Positions 16,921 to 26,808 of a stretch of DNA of 37,204 nt are shown one piece after another. A program made the position numbers and the translations under genes. The DNA is from CAYXGE01 sp964464435 (GTDB taxonomy: Bacteria > Pseudomonadota > Gammaproteobacteria > Burkholderiales > Methylophilaceae): positions 1-37,204 of the forward strand of contig CAYXGE010000006.1 of NCBI GenBank assembly GCA_964464435.1, read 5' to 3'. Each line of letters opens with the position of its first letter. The first letter of the stretch is position 1. A model generated the notes under the pieces. That model was not told the DNA's origin, ran no database searches, and was given only the letters and a program-made list of their open reading frames with translations.

Positions 16921-19900
16921 TTAATGTGCAATCAAACGTTTAATTTCTGCAATCAGTTGATCATCTTGAACTGGCTTACCTAAGAACGCATTTACACCCA
17001 GCTCTTTAGCAACATTTTGATGCTTTTCAGCAGTTCTTGAGCTAATAATGATAATAGGAATATGTTTTGTAGTGGCGTCATTTCGGACATTACGCGTTAA
17101 CTCAAAGCCATCCATACGGGGCATTTCAATATCTAACAACATAATATCTGGTTTTTGTTCTACTAATTGTTGTAATGCGTCTACACCGTCTTTGGCAGTA
17201 ATCACTTGGTAGCCTTCACGCTCTAACGCTCTACCCAACACCTTACGCATGGTCAGTGAGTCATCTACCACCATGACTAAAGGCGTTACTTCTTTGGTTT
17301 CAACGATTTCTGGTGTACTTATCTTGACTGCACCTGCCGACAACTCCTCACGATTCGCCAATTGCAAGGGGTTGAGAATTAAAATAATTTTACCCTCACC
17401 TGTCACTGTAGCCCCTGCCACCCCTGGCACGCGCGCGACTTGCGCCCCAATGGGCTTCATCACCACATCTTCATTGCCTAAGACTTCATCAATATGCAAA
17501 GCTACGCGGTAAGTACCACTTCTTAATAACAAAATAGGGCTGTAATTTTGCGGCTCTGCCTGCGTTTGATAATCACCAATTAATTTTGGCAGATAATGAA
17601 TGGGGTAAACATTATCTGCCCACATGAGCTGTTTAGCGGTATAAGTTGCAAGCAAGTCTTTTGGTTTTTGTTTTTGTAGTTGCTCCACCATAATTGCAGG
17701 AATCGCAAACACATGGTGTCCTGCACGCACGTTTACTACAGGAATCACAGACAGCGTCACTGGTAAGAAAATACTAAATTTTGCGCCTTGCTTTTCTTGA
17801 TTACTCACGTCAATACGACCGCCCAGGCCTGTAATATCTCCTCTAACCGCATCTAAGCCCACGCCTCGACCAGCAATTTGGGTAACATCTGTAGCTGTTG
17901 AAAATCCTGGCTCAAAGATAACAGACATGAGTGTTTGATCTGCTACTTCTTGGTCAGGCTGAATCAATTGTTTTTCAATGGCTTTTGCACGTACTTTAGC
18001 GAGATTAATTCCTGCACCATCATCACTCACCATCAATGCAATTTCATCTTTTTCTCTAAACACTTTTAGTTGAATAGTACCCTGTGCAGGCTTACCCATT
18101 TTAACGCGTTGCTCTGGTGACTCAATACCATGCGCCACTGCATTTCTTAAGAGGTGTTCAAGAGGTGCGCCAATTTTATCTAGCACACTGCGGTCAATAT
18201 CAACCTTTTCACCTTCAATGGTCAATTCAACTTGTTTATTTAGCTCGCGCGCAGTTTGACGCACAATACGATGTAAACGCTCCACGATAAGAGAGAAAGG
18301 CACCATACGCACTGACATTAAGCCGTGTTGTAACTCGTAGTTCATGCGATTTTGTTGCTGTAGTGCTGATTCAGCCTCATCTAAATTCATAAGCAAGGCA
18401 TGTTGAATTGTCGCCACGTCATTCACGCTTTCCGCCATCATGCGGGTTAATTCTTGCAAGCGCGTAAATCGGTCAAATTCGAGCGGGTCAAACGAAGATT
18501 GGGTTTCTTGCAACAAGGTTAAGCGTGATTGCATTTGGCTTTCTGTTTCAATCTCCAACTCACGCAGGTAATTACGCAAACGGAATACGCTTTCAGTCAA
18601 ATCAAGTGATGACTGTTTAAAGCCTTGCATCTCTCTATCAATACGCGAACGCGCAATACTCACTTCACCCGCTTCGTTAATTAACCTATCCAAGACCTCA
18701 GAACGCATACGTAAGAATTGCGAAGCACGCTCTGCTGTGCGTCCTGCAGCCACACCAAGATTGGGTCTATCTTCTGGGGCTGCATCTGGGTTTAATGCGG
18801 TATCTAGCGCTTGCGTGAGCGCGCCAATATGATCTAAATCTGAAAACATGCCATCAAAATCAGACATCACTACTTGACGTTTGAGTACCTGAACAATGCG
18901 GTCTTCCATACCATGCACCGCATCACCCATTTCAGTTTGACCTGCCATACGAGCGCTACCCTTGAGCGTATGGAGCGCACGTTGCAGTTCATCTGCATGA
19001 TCAGCTTCCGTTGGGCTGGCTCGCCATGCGCGTAGCTCTTTACCTACCAGCGGTACTAGTTCACGCGCCTCTTCCATAAAGATTGCCATTAACTCTTGGT
19101 TGGCAGCTGGCATTACATCAGCAACGGGTGTTTGTTTACTTACTTTGGCTGATTTTGTTGGTTTAACTTTTTCTACTGGCGCAGCAGAAATGTTTGGTAC
19201 AACCATCTCCTCGGCTGGTGTTTCCATGATTGGAAGCACCTCTTCAGCTGCATTAGCATTTACTATTATTGGCTCTGGCTCTGGTGCTAGCTCATTTAAC
19301 TCGTCTTGCTCAATTGCTTTAGTCTCTGGCTGTTGCTCTGCTATAGCCACTTCAAGATTGGCTAACTCAGTGTTTTCTGGTGTAGCAACGGTATCGTCTT
19401 GGTGAATATCATCAAGATTAATGTCTGAAAGCAGTTTTTTAACATTTGCCAGCTCATCATTAGCCTGTTCTGCAACTGGTTGCGCCAATGCTTGCTCTTG
19501 TGCCAAATTCGCTTCATCCGTAGCACGTTTTAAAGCATTTAATAAGCCTGTTGCACGTTTAGGTTGACGTAATTCTTCAACTTTTACCAACATGTCTGCT
19601 AATGATTGTACAACTCGGTCAGCGAGTCCTATAGTATCTTGCGTCCAGTTGCCAGCAAACTCGTCTAACCAATGTTCAAAGGCACGACCTAAATCCAAAA
19701 TAGGTTTAAAGCCTGTTGCCCCAGCATTACTTGCGAGGGTATGCGCGGCACGCACCATGGGGGTAGTTGGTTTTTGCAAGACTCCATCTTGCAGGTTTGC
19801 GACTTCAGACTGCAATGTGCTGACATGTTGTTTAGCTTCAGCCAAGAACACATTAAACAAGCCGCGACTAATTTTACGTGTGCCATCAATTAATACTTCT

Positions 19901-22071
19901 TCTTTAACTGCAGCCTGTTTAGGTGTCACCACTTCTAGCGAAGCTGCCTCTTGTTGCCAGGGCACTTCATCCACACTCACCTCACCGTGCTGTCTTAAAG
20001 CATAAATCCAGTCTGCAAATGCAGCACTGGCTTTTTCTAAAAAGGCAAGTTGCACAAGGTTAAGATTAGCTTTACTTTCCATTAAGAAATTGAGTAATTT
20101 TTCTACAGACCATGCTACTTCAGCGGGTTTATCCAAACCTACCATGCGACCACTGCCTTTTAATGTATGGTAGCCACGTCTAACTTCCGCTAATGACTCA
20201 GCGTCTGTGATATTGATTCGTAATGCTTGTAAATTTTGTGCCACAGAGGCCAATACTTCCTCGGCTTCTGCAATGTAAATTTCTAACATTTCTGGGTCAA
20301 ACGGACGCGAAACATAGCTGTTTTCTGTATTAGTTTCTAAAGTTTCTGCGGTTTGTTGACCAATTACTGGTTGTTCGTCAGCCGTTGAACCGTCTTGCTC
20401 AGCCACATCAAATAAGCTGTCCTGTCTCACTTCAAGCTTAATTTTTGCTTGTTCTAGCATGTCGCTAATTTCACTACGTATGCGTGGCATATTTTCAACA
20501 TACATACCTAAAGCGCTTAAGCCTTCAGCAAGCAATTCAAAATCTAGTGCATGATTCAGTGTTGGATTAGCTACAAAATAATCGACATAACGCAAGGCTG
20601 CATTTGAAATAGAGGCAGGGGTATTTTGCTCTAGCATTTCAAAAGCAGCACGTACCTCTTCAAGTGGTTTTTTAGCACCGCTTAGGGCTTCAAGATTATT
20701 GGCATCTCTAAAATAGCCATCTAATGATTGCTCTGCTAGTACTAAAGATTCATTAATTTGCTTAGCAAGCGCCCCTTTAACATCATCTTCTAAAGCCCCT
20801 GCGACAAAATCTGGCATGCTAGAAAGTGTGGTTGCCCCTTGCATCAACTCCTGCAGACGCACTGTTTGTGCCTCAATTTGCATTTGCAATGTTTCTTGTA
20901 TGCTTTCATATTGTTGAAGCGCGCGCTCTGCAACACCTAACGCAGTGGCAACCTCTACAATCGCAACATCATTAACTCTGGTAGCCTCTTGCGATAACCA
21001 AGCAATCAATTCATCTAGTGCTACAAATAACGCTTTTGTGGGGTGTGTTAATGCCTGGGTAAATGCATGAGATGATTGCATTTGATGATGACACTCAGTC
21101 ACCATATCGGTATTGTATTCTGCCACCAATTGCCACGTTTTTAGTAAAGTAGCAACGATACCAAGCAAATGTGATGCTGAAGCCACATCATCGGAAACTG
21201 ATGATTGTTCACTTGATAATAAACTTTCTAATTCAAATACTTGTTTAACATGACGAACACGCTCAGTATTAACGCCACCTAAACCAACAAAATAGAGTAA
21301 ATCGCGCATTAAACCAGCTGGTGGTTTCGTCTGTTCTGCCGCAATTTTTAATTGTTGATCTATCTGCCTACATAATCGTTTAACTGAAGGATTGCTTGCC
21401 AAACTTGCATTAGCGAGGGTCTCAACAAAAGCCGTCATCACCCACCATAAGGTTTTATTGACACTATTAGTTTGCACTTGCATCACCTGATCAACCGAGA
21501 CAAACATTTCTGCGATACTCTGTTGGTTGCCAGATTTAAGCCAATCTAAAAGCGCTTTTTGAAATTTCTGACGATGCTCAGTCACAAAAGAAAGTAATTG
21601 ACCTTCTTCTAAGGTATTAACTGGTAGCGTTTTAGGTGCACGTAAAGTGGTATCAGGAAAAAATAGTTCAGTGACATCAATTGCCTGACCTTGGGCTTGC
21701 GATAACTGTTCAAGACTTGGGTACAATCGCATTGGCAGGTCTGGAGTACCATTTAGCAAATCATTTAAATACTGACGTAGCTGAGCGATGGCATCAGTTA
21801 ACGTAGCTAATTTAGCTTCATCCGAACTCACCGTTTTCTTTTCTAGCTGTTGCAACAGATTATCAATTTCTTGACACAATCGTTTGCAACCCTGTAGACC
21901 AACCATATCAAGCGCACCTGTCACTTGATAAAGATGGGTTTGGGAAAATTTTAATACCGAGGTATCGTCTAAATTAGTCGCAAAGGTATTGAGATTTTCC
22001 TGCACGCTATCAAGCGCTTGGTCTATCTCACCTTTTACCCAAGTAAGTGGGCCTACGTCAAATTCTTCCAC
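16921..22071 (-). CDS. chpA: Multi-Hpt hybrid CheA-type histidine kinase of the pilus chemosensory system
   Basis: A ~1716-residue ChpA/PilL-like kinase. Three intact phosphotransfer domains show H-T-L motifs at about His635 (GYHTLKGSGRMVG), His777 (AAHTLASNAGATG) and His1034 (ALHTLKGSARMAG). An N-terminal Hpt-like region (around residue 46, HLYQVTGAL) lacks the usual spacing and may be inactive. A Pro/Glu-rich linker (~900-1000) separates the second and third. Then come the dimerisation and ATPase regions (N-box Asn1310 in LLRNAVAHGIE, DDGAGIN, GRGVGLDAV), a CheW-like domain, and a C-terminal receiver with Asp1647 (MLLDIEMPRMDG). No ATG is near the start: GTG at 22071 has GAGG 8 nt upstream, with TTG at 22074 as alternative. 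It would phosphorylate PilG/PilH to steer type IV pilus activity. Last gene of the pilGHIJ-chpA operon. Confidence 0.95.
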   Translation of the reverse strand: MEEFDVGPLTWVKGEIDQALDSVQENLNTFATNLDDTSVLKFSQTHLYQVTGALDMVGLQGCKRLCQEIDNLLQQLEKKTVSSDEAKLATLTDAIAQLRQYLNDLLNGTPDLPMRLYPSLEQLSQAQGQAIDVTELFFPDTTLRAPKTLPVNTLEEGQLLSFVTEHRQKFQKALLDWLKSGNQQSIAEMFVSVDQVMQVQTNSVNKTLWWVMTAFVETLANASLASNPSVKRLCRQIDQQLKIAAEQTKPPAGLMRDLLYFVGLGGVNTERVRHVKQVFELESLLSSEQSSVSDDVASASHLLGIVATLLKTWQLVAEYNTDMVTECHHQMQSSHAFTQALTHPTKALFVALDELIAWLSQEATRVNDVAIVEVATALGVAERALQQYESIQETLQMQIEAQTVRLQELMQGATTLSSMPDFVAGALEDDVKGALAKQINESLVLAEQSLDGYFRDANNLEALSGAKKPLEEVRAAFEMLEQNTPASISNAALRYVDYFVANPTLNHALDFELLAEGLSALGMYVENMPRIRSEISDMLEQAKIKLEVRQDSLFDVAEQDGSTADEQPVIGQQTAETLETNTENSYVSRPFDPEMLEIYIAEAEEVLASVAQNLQALRINITDAESLAEVRRGYHTLKGSGRMVGLDKPAEVAWSVEKLLNFLMESKANLNLVQLAFLEKASAAFADWIYALRQHGEVSVDEVPWQQEAASLEVVTPKQAAVKEEVLIDGTRKISRGLFNVFLAEAKQHVSTLQSEVANLQDGVLQKPTTPMVRAAHTLASNAGATGFKPILDLGRAFEHWLDEFAGNWTQDTIGLADRVVQSLADMLVKVEELRQPKRATGLLNALKRATDEANLAQEQALAQPVAEQANDELANVKKLLSDINLDDIHQDDTVATPENTELANLEVAIAEQQPETKAIEQDELNELAPEPEPIIVNANAAEEVLPIMETPAEEMVVPNISAAPVEKVKPTKSAKVSKQTPVADVMPAANQELMAIFMEEARELVPLVGKELRAWRASPTEADHADELQRALHTLKGSARMAGQTEMGDAVHGMEDRIVQVLKRQVVMSDFDGMFSDLDHIGALTQALDTALNPDAAPEDRPNLGVAAGRTAERASQFLRMRSEVLDRLINEAGEVSIARSRIDREMQGFKQSSLDLTESVFRLRNYLRELEIETESQMQSRLTLLQETQSSFDPLEFDRFTRLQELTRMMAESVNDVATIQHALLMNLDEAESALQQQNRMNYELQHGLMSVRMVPFSLIVERLHRIVRQTARELNKQVELTIEGEKVDIDRSVLDKIGAPLEHLLRNAVAHGIESPEQRVKMGKPAQGTIQLKVFREKDEIALMVSDDGAGINLAKVRAKAIEKQLIQPDQEVADQTLMSVIFEPGFSTATDVTQIAGRGVGLDAVRGDITGLGGRIDVSNQEKQGAKFSIFLPVTLSVIPVVNVRAGHHVFAIPAIMVEQLQKQKPKDLLATYTAKQLMWADNVYPIHYLPKLIGDYQTQAEPQNYSPILLLRSGTYRVALHIDEVLGNEDVVMKPIGAQVARVPGVAGATVTGEGKIILILNPLQLANREELSAGAVKISTPEIVETKEVTPLVMVVDDSLTMRKVLGRALEREGYQVITAKDGVDALQQLVEQKPDIMLLDIEMPRMDGFELTRNVRNDATTKHIPIIIISSRTAEKHQNVAKELGVNAFLGKPVQDDQLIAEIKRLIAH

Positions 22072-22100
22072 CAAATGAACCTCAAGCTGTTGGATATTGA

Positions 22101-23843
22101 TTAAGAGAGTTTGAAGCCAGCGACTGAACCACGAAGTTCTTCCGCAAGGTCAATTAACTGCTCAACAGAATCCGCCGTTTGGCGTGTACCTTCAGAAGTT
22201 TGTACCGTAATGTTTTGAATCTCCTGCATGTTTCGTGAAACTTTAGAGGCCACTTCGGTTTGCGCAGCAGTAGCATTAGAAATTGAGCGAATTAACTGCG
22301 CTAAGTCATTACTAACCGCCTCAATTTCATTCAAGGCCTGACCCGCTGCATCTGACAATCGAGCACCTTCAACCACACCTTCGGTACTTTTTTCCATCGC
22401 CGCAACCGCATCGTTGGTATCCGTTTGAATCGTTTTCACAATCGCACTAATTTGTTTTGTCGCCTCTGATGAGCGCTCCGCGAGACGTTGCACCTCTTCA
22501 GCAACCACGGTAAATCCTCTACCAGCTTCACCCGCTGAAGCAGCTTGAATCGCCGCGTTCAACGCTAGAATATTGGTTTGTTCTGTAATATCTGAAATCA
22601 ACTCCACAATTTCACTAATCTCTTGCGAGCTTTCACCTAAGCGCTTAATACGTTTTGAGGTTTCTTGAATTTGTGTACGGATTTCATTCATACCTGCAAT
22701 GGTATTTTGTACCGCTTCTGCACCTTGCGTAGCGGCTTGCAATGAACGTTGCGCCACCTGTGAAGCCTCGCTAGCGTTGCTTGACACTTGTAAGATTGAG
22801 CGGGTCATATTTGCTACCGCTTCACCTGTTTCTTGAATTTGCTTACCTTGTATTTCGGTTGCTGAAAGCAACGCTTCAGAAGTGGATTTAGCTTGAGTAG
22901 TAGCGCCAGTCACTTGGTCAGTAGCACGGTTAATTTCAATCACCAAACCTCTGAGGTTATCAATGGTATAGTTAATAGAGTCGGCAATTGCCCCCGTAAT
23001 ATTTTCTGATACTTGCGCTTTAACCGTTAAGTCACCATCCGCCAAGTCACCCATTTCATCGAGTAGGTTTAACACCGCCTCTTGGTTCTCAAGCCCCACT
23101 TTTTCAAGTGATTTTACAGACTCCTCAACCCGTCTATTTTGTTTTAATCCGTTGTAGGTCATAAAACCAATCAAAATAATTGCAGCCACAGCAAGTAATG
23201 CAATTGTAAAAATCAAAAATTTACGTGCATTGGATTCTTCATCTGCCCTAGATTTTTCAAGAGACTTTAAAAACCCATTAACGACGCCTCTATTTACCTC
23301 GTAAGCAGCTGTAAGTTCGGCCAAGGGTGCAACAGCAGTGGCAGTGCCGGCTTTAAGTGCAGGCTCGTAATCTTTTTGTGCAATGCGGTAAAAGTTTTCA
23401 CCTGACTTTACCACCGCTTCAAGCAGGCCTTTAAGCTCACCTTCAGGCACATTTTTTTTCCAGTAAGCGACACGCTCTTTAAAGGCTTTTTCCGTAGCTT
23501 TTAAAGCTAACAAACTTTTATCGCGTTTTGCATCGTTAAATGCACTGGCTGCAACATAAGCTTCGTTAGCAGATGCAAAACCATCCACTACATAAAGAGG
23601 AGGAGGAAGAATATCTGCACGCAAGTCATTATTCAGTTTAAGTCTTGTATCTAGAGGGCCATTAATACGCACTTGATTAATTGCCCAAAAGCTCACTAGC
23701 ACAAATATTAAAAACGCAACGGCTTGCGTAACTAATACAATATTTGCATTGGGTCCCTTATCGTCAGTTGGTGCTTTTGCCAACTTAAACTTTTGCCCAA
23801 TATTTGCAAATACTTCTTTAATTTTTGCTCCATTTAGCGCCAT
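22101..23843 (-). CDS. pilJ: Methyl-accepting chemotaxis protein, twitching motility
   Basis: A 580-residue PilJ-type chemoreceptor. TM1 (IVLVTQAVAFLIFVLVSFWAI) is near residue 40, followed by a periplasmic PilJ domain to about 205, TM2 (FLIFTIALLAVAAIILIGFM), a HAMP segment and a long cytoplasmic coiled coil. The tip has the conserved LALNAAIQAASAGEAGRGFTVVAEEVQRLAERS. The ATG at 23843 is preceded by GGAGAG 5-6 nt upstream; an in-frame TTG 12 nt upstream would fall on the ribosome site itself. It signals through PilI to ChpA. Its gene lies between pilI (62-bp gap) and chpA (~29-bp gap). The methylating and demethylating enzymes are not encoded here. Confidence 0.95.
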   Translation of the reverse strand: MALNGAKIKEVFANIGQKFKLAKAPTDDKGPNANIVLVTQAVAFLIFVLVSFWAINQVRINGPLDTRLKLNNDLRADILPPPLYVVDGFASANEAYVAASAFNDAKRDKSLLALKATEKAFKERVAYWKKNVPEGELKGLLEAVVKSGENFYRIAQKDYEPALKAGTATAVAPLAELTAAYEVNRGVVNGFLKSLEKSRADEESNARKFLIFTIALLAVAAIILIGFMTYNGLKQNRRVEESVKSLEKVGLENQEAVLNLLDEMGDLADGDLTVKAQVSENITGAIADSINYTIDNLRGLVIEINRATDQVTGATTQAKSTSEALLSATEIQGKQIQETGEAVANMTRSILQVSSNASEASQVAQRSLQAATQGAEAVQNTIAGMNEIRTQIQETSKRIKRLGESSQEISEIVELISDITEQTNILALNAAIQAASAGEAGRGFTVVAEEVQRLAERSSEATKQISAIVKTIQTDTNDAVAAMEKSTEGVVEGARLSDAAGQALNEIEAVSNDLAQLIRSISNATAAQTEVASKVSRNMQEIQNITVQTSEGTRQTADSVEQLIDLAEELRGSVAGFKLS

Positions 23844-23905
23844 ATTTCTCTCCAAGCGATGACTAGCTTTTTTTCACTTCAATATCGTTAACGTTATCCA
23901 AACAA

Positions 23906-24427
23906 TTAAGCGGCAATGTGCATAAAAGTTTGCTCATTGAGCAATGCATGCACATCTAGCTCCCCCCAAATATCTCCATTTTTATCCTGATAGCGCCCAA
24001 TTTGCCAAACAGGAACATGTTCAGCCTTAGGTAGCACTTGCATATCTAGCAAGTTTCTTAAACCAACCAATTCAGAAACTAGCAATGCAACATTGGTATC
24101 GTAACGCTCATTAACCAATAAAATACGTGTATCACGTGTTAATTTTGTTGCGCCCAAGCCAGATATCGCTGCTAAGTCACTAATGCCGAATAAATTACCG
24201 CGCACATTGGATAAACCTAAAAACCAAGCGTGCGTGAGTGGCACTGGCGTATATTCTGGCACTGGCAAGGCCTCTGCGATATCTGACATACTAACCAACC
24301 AATTCTCGCCGCCAAACTTCACGCCCAGCTTTGAAGTGGCCGTGGTTGCGGCACTTTCTTTAACTTGCTGCAACCTATTTAATATATCTTGTTGGTAGGC
24401 GTGCAGATTGAGTTTGGTTTTTGCCAT
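23906..24427 (-). CDS. pilI: CheW-like coupling protein
   Basis: A 173-residue single CheW domain protein. The blocks KFGGENWLVSMSDIAEALPVPEYTPVPL, HAWFLGLSNVRGNLFGISDLAAI and RILLVNERYDTNVALLVSELVGLRNL are the usual two SH3-like subdomains. In the Pil-Chp pathway PilI links the receptor PilJ to the kinase ChpA. It lies 14 nt after the pilH stop, and the nearest AAGG is 12 nt from the ATG, somewhat far. Confidence 0.92.
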   Translation of the reverse strand: MAKTKLNLHAYQQDILNRLQQVKESAATTATSKLGVKFGGENWLVSMSDIAEALPVPEYTPVPLTHAWFLGLSNVRGNLFGISDLAAISGLGATKLTRDTRILLVNERYDTNVALLVSELVGLRNLLDMQVLPKAEHVPVWQIGRYQDKNGDIWGELDVHALLNEQTFMHIAA

Positions 24428-24441
24428 GATTTAGTAAAACC

Positions 24442-24810
24442 TTAAGTTTCTTGCGCTCTTATTTTTGCTATTAGGTCTGCCGCTTGCACTGGCTTAATCA
24501 CACAGTCTTTAGCCCCTTGTCTCAACGCCCATAATCTATCTGTTGCCTGCTCTTTTCCTGTACACATAATGACTGGAATATGCGAAGTTTTAGGATTTTT
24601 TGTAAGTGAACGCGTTGTTTGAAAGCCGTTTAAACCTGGCATAATCACATCCATGACCACCAAATCTGGTGGCGTAATTTCCACCATAGCAATACACTCT
24701 TCACCACTTGATGCAGTGGTCACTGTGTAGCCAGCATTTTCTAATATTTCTGTGATAACAAAACGATCTGTTTCAGAATCGTCAACGACTAATATATTTT
24801 GAATAACCAT
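24442..24810 (-). CDS. pilH: Single-domain response regulator (PilH type)
   Basis: A ~122-residue CheY-like receiver. The ATG at 24810 has GGAGAG 8 nt upstream; a longer open frame up to 24870 lies within pilG and is not used. Acidic pair DD (ILVVDDSETDRF), phospho-acceptor Asp in VVMDVIMPGLNG, Thr in IMCTGKEQ and Lys in CVIKPVQ are all present. In twitching systems PilH acts as a phosphate sink or retraction regulator opposing PilG. It starts 4 nt before the pilG stop codon, i.e. just overlapping, in the operon. Confidence 0.93.
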   Translation of the reverse strand: MVIQNILVVDDSETDRFVITEILENAGYTVTTASSGEECIAMVEITPPDLVVMDVIMPGLNGFQTTRSLTKNPKTSHIPVIMCTGKEQATDRLWALRQGAKDCVIKPVQAADLIAKIRAQET

Positions 24811-24814
24811 ACGC

Positions 24815-25225
24815 CTAACTCTCCTCTGAGTTTGAATTTGCAGATGATGCGTACTCTTGCACTGTTGCAATCAGCGATTCTTTAGTAAATGGTTTGGTAA
24901 GGTATTGATCAGAACCGACCATACGCCCACGAGCCCTATCAAACAAACCATCTTTGCTTGAAAGCATAATCACTGGGGTTGATTTAAAACGGGAATTGCG
25001 TTTAATGAGTGAACATGTTTGGTAGCCATCAAGACGTGGCATCATAATATCTACAAAAATCACATCTGGCATATGCACTGAAATTTTAGACAATGCATCA
25101 AAACCATCTTCTGCAAGAATAACCTCACAACCTGTTTGCTTTAAAAACAGTTCAGCGCTTCGACGAATCGTATTGCTATCGTCAATTATCATCACCTTAA
25201 TGTTAGCTAGGTCTATTTCGGCCAC
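24815..25225 (-). CDS. pilG: Single-domain response regulator (PilG type)
   Basis: A ~136-residue receiver closely resembling PilG: KVMIIDDSNTIRRSAELFL, FVDIMMPRLDGYQTCSLIK with the phospho-Asp, STPVIMLSSKDGLFDRARGRMVGSDQYLTKPF. It is the first gene of the chemosensory operon and relays the ChpA signal to pilus extension. No ATG is available: GTG at 25225 follows a G-rich stretch, and TTG at 25237 is the alternative with a weak GAAG upstream. A near-identical block order to Pseudomonas pilG makes the call firm; the exact start is uncertain. Confidence 0.93.
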   Translation of the reverse strand: MAEIDLANIKVMIIDDSNTIRRSAELFLKQTGCEVILAEDGFDALSKISVHMPDVIFVDIMMPRLDGYQTCSLIKRNSRFKSTPVIMLSSKDGLFDRARGRMVGSDQYLTKPFTKESLIATVQEYASSANSNSEES

Positions 25226-25237
25226 CCCAACCCCCAA

Positions 25238-25584
25238 TACTGAAATTACTTCAAGCTTTTGTTGCAGACTGGTTACAATTTTAAATCTGTACCATTCTAT
25301 CTATTATGCGAATCGATTGGCAACACTATTCATTAAAAACATTAAATCTCTTTACTAAATACTTATAATATAGCAATAATTTGAAATAATATGTAACAAT
25401 ATACATAGCATTTTGTATAAAAATACATATAAAATATACTAACTATATGATTTAATTGTTTTTTACAATGTTGCTTAAGATTGCATCTATATGCATCAAT
25501 TTTCATTAACTGACTAAAAGCTAACAAAAACAACAAAAGCTGACTCTTAAATTAAGGGTTATTTGTTTTATTTGGGATAAAAAC
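25238..25584. other. AT-rich divergent intergenic region
   Basis: This 347-bp stretch separates pilG from the FIST gene and must carry both promoters. It is very AT-rich. A TATAAT at 25364-25369 could serve the plus strand and its complement TATATTATA the minus strand, but I found no good -35 partner and no sigma54 match. Several stop-rich short frames occur, with no supportable gene. Confidence 0.5.
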
Positions 25585-26745
25585 ATGCTCATTCGCCAAG
25601 AATCTGTTACCGCAAAAATGACGCTTAAAGATTTACCAGGCGCGTCACCATTACCAAATGCAAATCTTGTACTAGTATTTGGATCGGTTAAACGTTTTGA
25701 AGACAACAAACTATCTAGCACATTAAAGTCGCGTTATCCTAGCGCCCAGATTGTGGGTTGCTCAACATCTGGAGAAATAAGCCCCAATGGGGTATTTGAC
25801 GATAGCATGCAAATTACCGCCATTGCCTGGGAAAAAACCATGCAGCGCGTATTGAGCTTTAAAATGAATGACATGCAAAATTCTTTTGAAGCCGCCGTGA
25901 ATTTAGCAAGGCAGTTAAAAGCAGAAACATTACGCACTGTGTTAGTTTTTTCTGATGGCCTCCACGTAAACGGTTCAGAGCTACTACAAGGCTTTCAAAG
26001 TGAATTAGGTGAAGTCCCTATTGTTGGCGGCATGGCAGGAGATGATGCAGCTTTTGTTAAAACGCTACAAATTTGTAACGATACCGTTTCTGAAAACTTA
26101 GTCATTGCAGTTGGCCTATATGGCAACAATTTAGTGACGGCTAGCGGAGCACTTGGTGGATGGAAACCTTATGGCCCACCAAGAAAAATTACTAAATCTC
26201 AGAAAAACGTAGTGTATGAAATGGATGGCAAGCCTGCTTTACCACTTTACCGAATGTATATTGGTGATGCCTTTGCAAAAGGCCTTCCAGGAACAGGTCT
26301 TAAGTTTCCATTAGCCATTATTGAAGAAGGTAAGCGCGATGTTGAAAAAATTCGCACGCTTCTGGCTATTGACCCCAAGAACAACAGCCTTACTTTTGCT
26401 GGCAACGTTGAAGAAGGTGAAACCGTGCGTTTATGTCAAACCAACCATGACCGCCTAGTAGAAGGTGCAAGTGGCGCGGCAAATATGATTACTGGCTCTT
26501 TAAGACCAGACCAAATCAACCAATCAGGCTTAGCCTTGTGTGTGAGCTGTGTTGGACGCAAGGGCGTAATGGCAGCCCAAACAGTAGATGAAATCAATGC
26601 TGTGAAACAAATTTTTGGTAGCCAAACCTCCATTACAGGCTTCTATTCTTATGGGGAATTTGCACCTCGCCCCAACACCGTAGACAGTGTATTGCATAAC
26701 CAAACCATGACCATTGGTTATCTCACTGAAAATATGTTTGCATAA
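25585..26745 (+). CDS. FIST-domain sensory protein
   Basis: A 386-residue protein made of a FIST N domain (~25-215; LVLVFGSVKRFED, IVGCSTSGEISPNGVFDDSMQITAIAW, LVFSDGLHVNGSELLQGF, VPIVGGMAGDDAAF) and a FIST C domain (~220-365; ALPLYRMYIGD, LCQTNHDRLVEGASGAAN, ALCVSCVGRKGVMA, TGFYSYGEFAP). FIST is a proposed ligand-binding domain for small molecules such as amino acids, often found in signalling proteins. It lacks its own output domain or membrane segment. GGGA lies 8 nt before the ATG. Divergent placement from the pil-chp operon suggests it feeds a signal into it; this is inference. A terminator follows 18 bp after the stop. Confidence 0.9.
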   Translation: MLIRQESVTAKMTLKDLPGASPLPNANLVLVFGSVKRFEDNKLSSTLKSRYPSAQIVGCSTSGEISPNGVFDDSMQITAIAWEKTMQRVLSFKMNDMQNSFEAAVNLARQLKAETLRTVLVFSDGLHVNGSELLQGFQSELGEVPIVGGMAGDDAAFVKTLQICNDTVSENLVIAVGLYGNNLVTASGALGGWKPYGPPRKITKSQKNVVYEMDGKPALPLYRMYIGDAFAKGLPGTGLKFPLAIIEEGKRDVEKIRTLLAIDPKNNSLTFAGNVEEGETVRLCQTNHDRLVEGASGAANMITGSLRPDQINQSGLALCVSCVGRKGVMAAQTVDEINAVKQIFGSQTSITGFYSYGEFAPRPNTVDSVLHNQTMTIGYLTENMFA

Positions 26746-26763
26746 ACAATTTTGAGCACCGAC

Positions 26764-26797
26764 AAAAAGCCCTACTAAAGATGGGCTTTTTGTTTTT
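26764..26797 (+). terminator. Rho-independent terminator after the FIST gene
   Basis: A 9-bp stem AAAAAGCCC / GGGCTTTTT with a 10-nt loop, followed by GTTTTT. It lies 18 bp after the FIST stop and immediately upstream of the tpx promoter region. Confidence 0.9.
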
Positions 26798-26808
26798 ACA
26801 AAGTCCCC

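Noticed and set aside
19592..20005. 137-codon plus-strand frame inside chpA
   Set aside because: Antisense shadow of a repetitive, Ala/Glu-rich coding region; no independent support.
25300..25335. TTGGCAAC stretch as a sigma54 promoter for the FIST gene
   Set aside because: The -24-like half is present but no GC occurs at the required 10-nt spacing.
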